Origin: UCB3 sp964415605
GTDB taxonomy: Bacteria; Chloroflexota; Anaerolineae; Epilineales; Epilineaceae
Reading direction: 5' to 3'
Length of the DNA stretch: 7,494 nt
Assembly (NCBI GenBank): GCA_964415605.1
Contig: CAYQBA010000209.1
Span: forward strand, 1-7,494
Shown: one piece after another, positions 1 through 5,143 of the stretch
How positions within the stretch are numbered: the stretch's first letter is position 1
How the letters are laid out: each line of letters begins with the position of its first letter
Program-made: the position numbers and the translations under genes
Notes under the pieces: model-generated
Seen by the model: the letters and a program-made list of their open reading frames with translations, nothing else
Databases searched by the model: none
What the model was told of the DNA's origin: nothing

Positions 1-1
1 G

Positions 2-898
2 GCGCGCTGGCTGAGCCCGCGGGCGCGGGACGCGGTGGCGGTCAACGCGGTGATCGGCGCGGTCGCGCCGGCCGCGGCGGCGGCGCCGGCGCGGGCGGCG
101 GTGGCGGCGGGGTTCACGGCCATCAAGGTGAAGATCGGCGCGGCGGTGGGGGACGGCGAGGCGGGTGGAACGGATCGCATGGGTGGCGCGGTTGACGGCG
201 GCGCGGTACGGGACGACAGCGCGGCCAGCGGGGACGGCGGTGCCACAACTCGGAGCAGCGGCGCGGGCGACGGCGGCGATGACGGCGACGCCATCGCCGC
301 GGCCGACGTCCTGCGGGTCGCGGCGGTGCGGCAGGCGGCGGGGCCGGGGGTGGCCATCCGGCTGGACGCGAACGGGGCGTGGGCTCCCGATCGCGCGGTC
401 TCGATGCTGCGGCTCTTCGCGCCGTTCGCGATCGCGTACATCGAGCAGCCGGTGCCAGGCCGCGACGCGGGCGCGGATGTCGAGGCTCTGGCCTACGTGC
501 GGGCCGCCAGCCCGATCCCCATCGCGGCGGATGAGATCCTGACGGTGCCAGGCGCGGTCGACCGCGTGCTGACCGTCGGCGCCGCCGACGTGCTCGTGGT
601 CAAGCCGGCGCTGATGGGCGGGCTGGCGGCGGTGTGGGACCTCGCGGCGCGTGCGGCGGCGCTGCCGCGGCCGCCGGCGATCGTGGTCACCACGGCGCTC
701 GACAGCGCGGTCGGGCGCGCGGGCGCGCTGCATCTGGCGGCGGCGTTGCCGGGGCCCGACCTGCCGTGCGGCTTGGCCACGGGGGGCTTGCTCGCCGAGG
801 ATGTGGGGCCGGCCGAGGCGGTCGTGCGCGGGCGGGTTGCGATTGGGGAGGCGGCGGGGTTGGGGGTTGGGTTGGGGAGGGCGCATCCACCCGGATGA
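2..898 (+). CDS. menC: o-succinylbenzoate synthase (MenC), 5' truncated by window edge
   Basis: This enolase-superfamily enzyme dehydrates SHCHC to o-succinylbenzoate in menaquinone synthesis, in the cytoplasm. The frame is open from base 2, so the GTG at 35 is an internal valine and the N-terminal capping domain lies outside the window. Counting from that GTG, the superfamily residues appear in order: the catalytic KVK pair (31, 33), a metal-binding Asp in RLDANGAW (111), Glu in IEQP (137), Asp-Glu in ADE (166-167) and the second catalytic Lys in VVKPALMGG (190). The C-terminal TTALDSAVG and GLATGGLLAEDV segments resemble OSBS more than muconate or mandelate enzymes. Between KVK and DANG there are 78 residues, against about 28 in E. 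coli MenC. The extra roughly 50 residues (bases 140-292) are Gly/Asp/Ala/Ser/Thr-rich. No other men genes are visible. An N-acylamino-acid racemase activity within the same subfamily cannot be excluded. Confidence 0.8.
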   Translation, partial: ARWLSPRARDAVAVNAVIGAVAPAAAAAPARAAVAAGFTAIKVKIGAAVGDGEAGGTDRMGGAVDGGAVRDDSAASGDGGATTRSSGAGDGGDDGDAIAAADVLRVAAVRQAAGPGVAIRLDANGAWAPDRAVSMLRLFAPFAIAYIEQPVPGRDAGADVEALAYVRAASPIPIAADEILTVPGAVDRVLTVGAADVLVVKPALMGGLAAVWDLAARAAALPRPPAIVVTTALDSAVGRAGALHLAAALPGPDLPCGLATGGLLAEDVGPAEAVVRGRVAIGEAAGLGVGLGRAHPPG

Positions 899-940
899 TC
901 GAGACAGAGGTTGGCTCGAAGCCTTCAATGTCAGTCGAAC

Positions 941-1198
941 ATGCTCATCCACGACGAGGACGGCGCGCCGGCCTGCGCCGCCTTTCTCAAGCGCACCGGC
1001 CTGGGCGAGGACGCCCAGTTCCGGGCGGCCGTGCAGGCAATGATCAACGCCATCCCGCGCGCCCGGAGCAAGGGCAAGTTCGCCCGACCGGAGGCGGCTA
1101 CCCTGGACGCCCTGCGCGTCGCCTTCTTCGAGGACCTCAACGTGCCGGCAGACGTCGATCCGCCACTGCGGCCCGAGCAGGGACGCCTGGACCTGTGA
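941..1198 (+). CDS. Short protein, probable C-terminal remnant of a larger gene (DUF1156 DNA methylase-like tail?)
   Basis: The frame has strong G/C third-position bias from the ATG at 941 to TGA at 1198 (85 codons), so it reads as genuine or formerly genuine coding sequence. It can be opened further to a TTG at 911, but the ten codons before 941 lose the bias. Neither start has a properly spaced Shine-Dalgarno. The protein begins MLIHDEDGAPACAAFLKRTG and continues with a helical AVQAMINAIP segment, a basic KGKF patch, and LDALRVAFFEDL. From memory this resembles the extreme C-terminus of large DUF1156-type adenine-specific DNA methylases (DEDGA..AFL..TGL, then a QAL.NAIP helix). That resemblance is not verified. 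It lies 42 bases after menC in the same frame, with no promoter seen. A fragment left by deletion of a longer gene is the simplest reading; an independent small protein is the alternative. Confidence 0.45.
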   Translation: MLIHDEDGAPACAAFLKRTGLGEDAQFRAAVQAMINAIPRARSKGKFARPEAATLDALRVAFFEDLNVPADVDPPLRPEQGRLDL

Positions 1199-1202
1199 CC
1201 GT

Positions 1203-1228
1203 CGGCCCTATACTTTCGGTCCTATACT
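1203..1228 (+). promoter_or_regulatory. Paired CGGYCCTATACT repeats, candidate promoter/operator of the DUF433-DUF5615 pair
   Basis: Two 12-base direct repeats, CGGCCCTATACT (1203-1214) and CGGTCCTATACT (1217-1228), have a 14-base period. Each ends in TATACT, one mismatch from the TATAAT -10 hexamer, and the second is followed by a run of six A. No good -35 hexamer stands 17 bases upstream of either. The stretch is clearly less GC-rich than its surroundings. It begins just after the preceding stop codon and lies about 130 bases ahead of the DUF433 start. A promoter within or beside an operator would suit autoregulation, but this is inference. Confidence 0.4.
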
Positions 1229-1238
1229 CAAAAAAGCT

Positions 1239-1306
1239 ACGCAGTTGGGGTGCAGTTACAGAGGCCCATCGCGCGACACGCCGGCGATCCCATAGGTCAA
1301 CTGCGT
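1239..1306. repeat. GCAGTT repeats and 9-base inverted repeat in the leader
   Basis: ACGCAGTTG at 1239-1247 is matched by its exact reverse complement CAACTGCGT at 1298-1306. A further GCAGTT (1252-1257) lies 11 bases after the first copy (1241-1246), which puts two direct copies on one helical face and one inverted copy downstream. The set sits between the TATACT motifs and the DUF433 start, so it could be an operator for the small DNA-binding protein or an RNA stem in the leader. No function is proven. Confidence 0.4.
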
Positions 1307-1367
1307 TACGCCCAGCTCAAATGGACTTCGCGCGTGCTTGTTGGATCGGAGAACACCTGTGGAGAGC

Positions 1368-1589
1368 ATGACACGCATCACACGCAATCCCGAAGTCATG
1401 GGCGGCAAGCCATGCATCCGTGGATTGCGGGTGACCGTAGGTACCGTCGTGGGTCTGCTGGCCGCCGGGCGGACACAGGCCGAGATACTCGACGCCTATC
1501 CGTACCTCGAAGAGCAGGATATCTATGACGCGCTGGCCTACGCAGCCTGGCGGACGGAAGAGGTCGAGATCCCTTTGAGCCGCCCATGA
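1368..1589 (+). CDS. DUF433 family small HTH protein, putative antitoxin
   Basis: DUF433 proteins are short winged-helix proteins, commonly encoded just upstream of a PIN-like DUF5615 protein and regarded as antitoxin/repressor components. This one has the family hallmark at its start, NPEVMGGKPCIRGLRVTV (residues 7-24). A helical region follows with the AAGRTQAEILDAYPYLEEQDIYDALAYAAWR pattern split over residues 32-62, and the length (73 aa) is typical. I took the ATG at 1368 because the family usually begins a few residues before NP.VMGGKP. A GTG at 1359 has a better placed Shine-Dalgarno (GGAGA, 1348-1352, six bases upstream) and would add three residues, so it may be the true start. The stop overlaps the next start as ATGA (1586-1589), showing translational coupling. 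The family call is firm; the antitoxin role is inferred from pairing. Confidence 0.88.
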   Translation: MTRITRNPEVMGGKPCIRGLRVTVGTVVGLLAAGRTQAEILDAYPYLEEQDIYDALAYAAWRTEEVEIPLSRP

Positions 1590-1963
1590 CCCTCCAGATT
1601 GTGATCGATATGAACCTGTCGCCCGCTTGGGTGCCTGTCCTCGCGGGCGCCGGCTGGCATGCGGTCCATTGGAGTGCCGTGGGCGACCCGCGATCGCCCG
1701 ACCAGGCCATCATGCAGTGGGCGTTGTCGAAGGGGTATGTGGTGTTCACGCATGACCTGGGCTTCGGCACATTGCTCGCCCTCACCCAGGCGGCTGGTCC
1801 CAGTGTCATCCAGGTCAGAGCCCAGAACGTCCTGCCCGACTACCTTGGGGCGATCGTGGTCGCGGCAATCCGTCAGTTCGAGTCGATGCTGGCCTCAGGC
1901 GCACTCGTCGTCGTCGACGAAGGCAGGAGTGTTGCCCGCCTTCTTCCCCTGCGGCGCGCGTGA
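1586..1963 (+). CDS. DUF5615 family PIN-like protein, putative toxin
   Basis: This 125-aa protein matches the DUF5615 (PIN-like/Mut7-C-like) pattern of a presumed metal-dependent nuclease fold. It opens with a beta strand and acidic residue in IVIDMNLSP (Asp8). The GDPRSPDQAI segment (Asp34, Asp39) precedes the helix, and VVFTHDLGFG (Asp57) supplies the second acidic site. The strand VIQVRAQN (74-81) and the terminal strand with VVVDEGRSVARLLPL (108-122) complete the fold. Acidic residues and length look intact, so it is probably functional. Translation is coupled to the DUF433 gene by a four-base overlap, and no separate Shine-Dalgarno is evident. Members are annotated as toxins by genomic pairing and fold similarity to VapC-type PIN RNases. 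The actual substrate is unknown. Confidence 0.85.
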   Translation: MTLQIVIDMNLSPAWVPVLAGAGWHAVHWSAVGDPRSPDQAIMQWALSKGYVVFTHDLGFGTLLALTQAAGPSVIQVRAQNVLPDYLGAIVVAAIRQFESMLASGALVVVDEGRSVARLLPLRRA

Positions 1964-2103
1964 ACGGCCGGGGGCCTGATGGCGTCGCCAACGGGGGGCG
2001 GATGCGGCTGCTGGTACGGGCGCACATCAGCGAGGTGGATGTCGCAACCGAACACGCGCATCCATCCGCCGGCCGTCTGCGGTCGGACGACGGTGGGAAT
2101 GCG

Positions 2104-2685
2104 CTAAGCGAGTTCGGAACGATTCCCCTCCCGCACGTACCCGATCGTCGGCGCCGGCCCGGCCGCCCCTCGCACCTGATAGGCCGCCATGACGATGCCG
2201 CTGGCCGGGAGCGTCCGCAAGTCCGAGAGCACGAGCGACGTCGGCTCACCCGCCGGCAGCACCGGCACCCCGCCCCCGAGCAGCACCGGAATGACCGCCA
2301 GCTCCACCGTGTCGACGAGCCCCGCGTCGAGCAGCGCCCGGAACAGCTTGCCGCCGCCGAACAGCCAGATGTCCTTGCCGGCCTGGGCCTTGAGGTTCCG
2401 CACCAGCACCGTCGGGTCGTCGCGCACGATGCGCAGGCCCGGTCCCCCCGACGGCGGCAGCGTCCGCGAGAACACCACGCAGTCGATGCCCGACAGCGAG
2501 TCCAGGTTGCCGTCGCGCTTGACGACCTCGTACGTCTTGCGGCCCATCACCGCCGTGTCGAACTCCGCGAACAGGGCGGCGAAGTCGATGTCCGGATCCC
2601 CGACGATCCAGTCGAACTCGCCGTTGGGCCCGGCGATGTAGCCGTCGAGGCTGACGGCCACCTGATAGCGCACGCGGCGTGACAT
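2104..2685 (-). CDS. Dihydrofolate reductase family protein (RibD C-terminal domain type, YyaP/YwjB-like)
   Basis: This 193-aa protein has the fold shared by dihydrofolate reductase and the RibD reductase domain, which binds NAD(P)H. Visible motifs are the N-terminal SLDGYIAGPNGEFDW (12-26), VMGRKTYE (46-53), the dinucleotide-binding LFGGGKLFRALL (108-119) and the closing VIPVLLGGGVPV strand-loop (131-142). It is a stand-alone member without the RibD deaminase domain, so it is unlikely to be the main riboflavin or folate enzyme; the substrate of such YyaP-like proteins is generally not known. The ATG at 2685 is supported by AAGGAGG (2696-2690) four bases upstream. The start lies 13 bases after the urocanase stop on the same strand, so the two genes are almost certainly co-transcribed. 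The tail after residue 172 is Pro/Gly-containing and slightly longer than usual. Confidence 0.88.
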   Translation of the reverse strand: MSRRVRYQVAVSLDGYIAGPNGEFDWIVGDPDIDFAALFAEFDTAVMGRKTYEVVKRDGNLDSLSGIDCVVFSRTLPPSGGPGLRIVRDDPTVLVRNLKAQAGKDIWLFGGGKLFRALLDAGLVDTVELAVIPVLLGGGVPVLPAGEPTSLVLSDLRTLPASGIVMAAYQVRGAAGPAPTIGYVREGNRSELA

Positions 2686-2689
2686 GATG

Positions 2690-2696
2690 CCTCCTT
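2690..2696 (-). promoter_or_regulatory. Strong Shine-Dalgarno of the DHFR-family gene
   Basis: AAGGAGG on the minus strand lies four bases before the ATG at 2685, inside the 13-base gap after the urocanase stop (TAG, 2701-2699). It is the best ribosome site in the window and indicates independent, efficient initiation on the shared transcript. Confidence 0.8.
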
Positions 2697-2698
2697 CT

Positions 2699-4366
2699 CT
2701 ACGTTGATCCCGCCGCGTCCCCCATCGGGATCCGCAGCCCCGCCTCCCGCGCTGTCTCGATCGCCAGCGCGTACCCCGCGTCCGCGTGCCGCAGCACCCC
2801 CAGCGCCGGGTCGTTCGTCAGCACCCGCTCCAGCCGCCGCGCCGCCGCGTCCGTGCCGTCCGCCACCACCACCTGCCCGGCATGCTGCGAGAACCCGATC
2901 CCCACCCCGCCCCCGTGGTGGAAGCTCACCCACGTCGCCCCGCTCGCCACGTTGACCATCAGGTTCAAGAGCGGCCAGTCGCTCACCGCGTCCGTGCCGT
3001 CCAGCATCCCCTCCGTTTCCCGCCGCGGGCTCGCCACCGAGCCCGTGTCCAGGTGGTCGCGCCCGATCACGATCGGCGCCGAGATCTCCCCCCGCGCCAC
3101 CGCCGCGTTGAACGCCAGCCCCGCCCGCGCCCGCGCGCCCTGCCCCAGCCAGCAGATCCGCGCCGGGAGCCCCTGGAAGGCCACCCGCTCCCGCGCCATC
3201 CGCAGCCAGCGGTGCAGCGCCGCGTCCTCGGGGAACAAGTCTGCCACGATCCGGTCCGTCGTGTAGATGTCCTCCGGGTCCCCCGACAGCGCCACCCACC
3301 GGAACGGCCCCTTCCCCTGGCAGAAGAGCGGCCGGATGAACGCCGGCACGAAGCCCGGGAAGTCGAACGCGTTCGCCACCCCCGCGTCCAGCGCCCGCTG
3401 CCGCAGGTTGTTGCCGTAATCGAACACCACGCTCCCGCGGTCCTGGAACGCCAGCATCGCCCGCACGTGCTCTGCCATGCTCGCCATCGCCTCGCGCGCG
3501 TACCCGTCGGGGTCCGTCGCCCGCAGCCGCGCCGCCGCCTCGACGGCGAGGTGGTGCGGCACGTAGCTCAGCACGTCGTGCGCCGGCGTCTGGTCCGTCA
3601 CGATCTCCGGCACCAGCCCCGCGTTGGCGATCGTCCAGAACACCTCCGACGCGTTCCCGAGCAGCCCGATCGACAGCGCCTCGCCGCGCGCCTTCGCCGC
3701 CAACGCCCGCTCGATCGCGTCCTCGACATCCGCCGTCCACACGTCGAGGTAGCGCGTCTCGATCCGCCGCTCGATGCGGTGCTGGTCGACCTCCACGCAG
3801 ATCGCCACCCCCTCGTTCATCGTCACCGCCAGCGGCTGCGCGCCGCCCATGCCGCCCAGCCCCGCCGTCAGCGTGATCGTCCCGCGCAGGCTCCCGCCGA
3901 AGTGCGCGCGCGCCGCCTCCGCCAGCGTCTCGTAGGTCCCCTGCAGGATGCCCTGGGTGCCGATGTAGATCCACGAGCCCGCCGTCATCTGGCCGTACAT
4001 CATGAGGCCCCGCGCCGCCAGGTCGTCGAAGTGCGCCTGCGTCGCCCAGTGCGGCACGAGGTTGCTGTTGGCGATCACCACCCGCGGCGCGTCGGCGTGC
4101 GTGCGCAGGACCCCCACCGGCTTGCCCGACTGCACCAGGAGCGTCTCGTCGTCCGCCAGCCCGCGCAGCTCGCGCACGATCGCGTCGAACGCGTCCCACG
4201 ACCGCGCCGCCTGGCCGCGCCCCCCGTAGACCACCAGCTCGTCCGGGATCTCCGCGACGTCGGGGTCCAGGTTGTTCATCAGCATTCGCAGCGCCGCCTC
4301 CTGCAGCCAGCCCTTGCAGCTGAGCTGCGCCCCGCGCGGCGCGCGCACCGTCCGTGGTCCCGCCAT
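2699..4366 (-). CDS. hutU: Urocanate hydratase (urocanase)
   Basis: Urocanase converts urocanate to imidazolonepropionate, the second step of histidine degradation, using tightly bound NAD+ as an electrophile in the cytoplasm. The 555-aa length equals bacterial homologues. Recognisable blocks are YGGRGQAARSWDAF (47-60), VQSGKPVGVLRTH (78-90), NSNLVPHWA (100-108), MTAGSWIYIGTQGILQGTYET (127-147, split here by position only), the NAD-binding TAGLGGMGGAQP (167-178), NNLRQRA (319-325), GPFRWVALSGDPEDIY (353-368), PARICWLG (401-408, Cys405 matching the Pseudomonas active-site Cys410), GRDHLDTGSVASP.RETE (435-452) and FHHGGGVGIGFSQHAG (482-497). All are intact. The ATG at 4366 has GGGAG seven bases upstream. 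No hutH, hutI or hutG is in the window, and the downstream partner is a DHFR-family protein. An upstream promoter candidate lies near 4535. Confidence 0.97.
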   Translation of the reverse strand: MAGPRTVRAPRGAQLSCKGWLQEAALRMLMNNLDPDVAEIPDELVVYGGRGQAARSWDAFDAIVRELRGLADDETLLVQSGKPVGVLRTHADAPRVVIANSNLVPHWATQAHFDDLAARGLMMYGQMTAGSWIYIGTQGILQGTYETLAEAARAHFGGSLRGTITLTAGLGGMGGAQPLAVTMNEGVAICVEVDQHRIERRIETRYLDVWTADVEDAIERALAAKARGEALSIGLLGNASEVFWTIANAGLVPEIVTDQTPAHDVLSYVPHHLAVEAAARLRATDPDGYAREAMASMAEHVRAMLAFQDRGSVVFDYGNNLRQRALDAGVANAFDFPGFVPAFIRPLFCQGKGPFRWVALSGDPEDIYTTDRIVADLFPEDAALHRWLRMARERVAFQGLPARICWLGQGARARAGLAFNAAVARGEISAPIVIGRDHLDTGSVASPRRETEGMLDGTDAVSDWPLLNLMVNVASGATWVSFHHGGGVGIGFSQHAGQVVVADGTDAAARRLERVLTNDPALGVLRHADAGYALAIETAREAGLRIPMGDAAGST

Positions 4367-4439
4367 GTGCCCTCTCCCTCGCGTGATCGGCGCGGTGGCA
4401 ATCGAATGCGTTCAGCGGGAGGGAGACGCCCACCTGGCC

Positions 4440-4456
4440 TCAGCGCTGACACGTCA
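4440..4456. promoter_or_regulatory. Overlapping palindromes upstream of hutU, operator candidate
   Basis: TCAGCGCTGA (4440-4449) is a perfect ten-base palindrome. It overlaps the inverted repeat TGAC-AC-GTCA (4447-4456). On the minus strand the same stretch contains TTGACG (4457-4452), a near-consensus -35 hexamer, but no acceptable -10 follows at 16-18 bases. The position, 75-90 bases before the hutU start and downstream of the extended -10 element, would suit a repressor site. The sequence does not match the HutC-type site I know, so no regulator is named. Confidence 0.3.
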
Positions 4457-4531
4457 AGGGGTTGGAGGCGTGGTCATGGTGGTGGGCGGGTGGGGTTAGG
4501 GGGGCGATCCCCCCGACGAACGCATATCGGC

Positions 4532-4540
4532 AGTATACCA
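4532..4540 (-). promoter_or_regulatory. Extended -10 promoter candidate for hutU
   Basis: The minus strand reads TGGTATACT at 4540-4532: a TGn extended -10 followed by TATACT, one mismatch from consensus. No good -35 is visible, which is tolerated by extended -10 promoters. A start near 4525 would give a leader of about 160 bases before the hutU ATG. That leader includes a six-pair G/C hairpin (4499-4504 with 4509-4514, CGAT loop) and the palindromes at 4440-4456. The surrounding bases are locally AT-richer than the rest of the gap. Confidence 0.45.
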
Positions 4541-4645
4541 CAGCGGTACGGAGCCGATTTCGACGGTCGGCGTCGTGCGGCCGAGGCCGGGCAGGCGTCG
4601 CCAACCCCCAGCCACCGTCCAGGCCGCGGATTGCGGGCGCGGGGA

Positions 4646-4689
4646 GTCCCGCGGCCAGGGCGGCGCGCTGGCCGCCCCGGCCGCGGGAC
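4646..4689. repeat. Large GC hairpin, 18 pairs with one mismatch
   Basis: The left arm 4646-4656 (GTCCCGCGGCC) pairs perfectly with 4679-4689. After one A-C mismatch, 4658-4664 (GGGCGGC) pairs with 4671-4677, leaving a six-base loop (4665-4670). That is 18 of 19 positions paired and almost all G-C. No T run follows on either strand, so it is not a standard intrinsic terminator. It lies between the racemase-like gene and hutU, upstream of the hutU promoter candidate. Confidence 0.7.
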
Positions 4690-4730
4690 AGGGGGGAGGG
4701 AGAGTCGTTGGGATCGTCACGACGGAGCGA

Positions 4731-4810
4731 TGGTCCCCGGGCGGCCGGGCTTCGCCTGCAGCGACATAGCAGGCAGGACGAACGGCGAAGCCCGCCCGAT
4801 CCGAGGACCA
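4731..4810. repeat. 80-base imperfect hairpin with 11-pair perfect core
   Basis: CGGGCTTCGCC (4746-4756) is the exact reverse complement of 4784-4794. The ends also pair: TGGTCC (4731-4736) with GGACCA (4805-4810), and CGG (4738-4740) with 4801-4803. A competing inner pairing GCCTGC (4754-4759) with GCAGGC (4769-4774) is possible. The nested, symmetric layout with matching termini suggests one element: a structured RNA, a small palindromic repeat unit or a non-canonical terminator. No T tract follows on either strand. Confidence 0.6.
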
Positions 4811-5017
4811 ACGCCCCGTCGATCAGCGCACCGCGTTCGAACAGGGCAGGGGTATCTTGTGCGGCGCTGCGAACCCTCAGGCAAGAGGCGTGCCACGGGA
4901 GCTTCTCGCGCGTCCACATCCACCCAATCCGCCGTCGATGGCGCCCGCGCCGTGCCCGCCGCCTCTGTCGCCGCCGTGAGCCGGGCCGTGGCTGGGGATC
5001 CGCCGGCGCGCCGTGGA

Positions 5018-5053
5018 CCTCGCCGCCAGCTGCCAGCCGCCCGAACGGCGAGG
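5018..5053. repeat. Eight-pair inverted repeat
   Basis: CCTCGCCG (5018-5025) pairs with CGGCGAGG (5046-5053) around a 20-base loop containing CAGCTG. It lies about 90 bases beyond the racemase-like stop codon on the minus strand. It may be chance in GC-rich DNA, but it is part of the run of stems in this gap. Confidence 0.35.
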
Positions 5054-5095
5054 CGTCGGCGTGCGCGGAGGATTCCCCAGGGTCCGCCGGGCACC

Positions 5096-5111
5096 GCGGG
5101 GAATTCCCCGC
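5096..5111 (-). terminator. Perfect 16-base palindrome after the CoA-transferase stop, possible terminator stem
   Basis: GCGGGGAATTCCCCGC is a perfect palindrome that folds into six G/C pairs with an AATT loop, 33 bases after the minus-strand stop at 5144. No U tract follows, so it would be a weak or non-canonical terminator. TTCCCC at 5073-5078 could pair alternatively with GGGGAA (5098-5103). A protein-binding palindrome is an equally open reading. Confidence 0.35.
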
Positions 5112-5143
5112 CCCCCGGCCGCCAGCACGGGATCGTCCCCGGC

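Larger units (their letters stand above)
4367..5143. other. 777-base gap without a convincing gene, rich in inverted repeats
   Basis: Between the hutU start and the CoA-transferase stop, long open frames exist on both strands, but their products are Arg/Pro/Gly/Ala-rich with no recognisable motif and no ribosome sites, as expected by chance at this GC content. Instead the stretch holds a candidate hutU promoter and a series of stems at 4499-4514, 4646-4689, 4731-4810, 5018-5053 and 5096-5111. A weak six-pair stem (CAGCGC 4824-4829 with GCGCTG 4864-4869) may add another arm. I see no tRNA or named riboswitch in it. Confidence 0.6.

Noticed and set aside
634..1371. Plus-strand open frame spanning the menC end, the remnant and the TA-like leader
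   Set aside because: It runs out of frame through two better supported coding stretches and has no recognisable motif.
1873..2061. Small minus-strand frame in the convergent gap after DUF5615
   Set aside because: It lies mostly opposite the DUF5615 gene, has no ribosome site, and its second half is typical antisense Arg/Ser/Thr sequence.
4727..4733. GCGATGG, reminiscent of a fluoride riboswitch
   Set aside because: The required downstream GATGRCTCCTA-type segment and pseudoknot partner are absent, and the position relative to both genes is wrong.
4835..4842. GTTCGAAC, resembling a tRNA T-loop
   Set aside because: Flanking bases do not form a five-pair T stem, and no acceptor, D or anticodon arm can be found on either strand.
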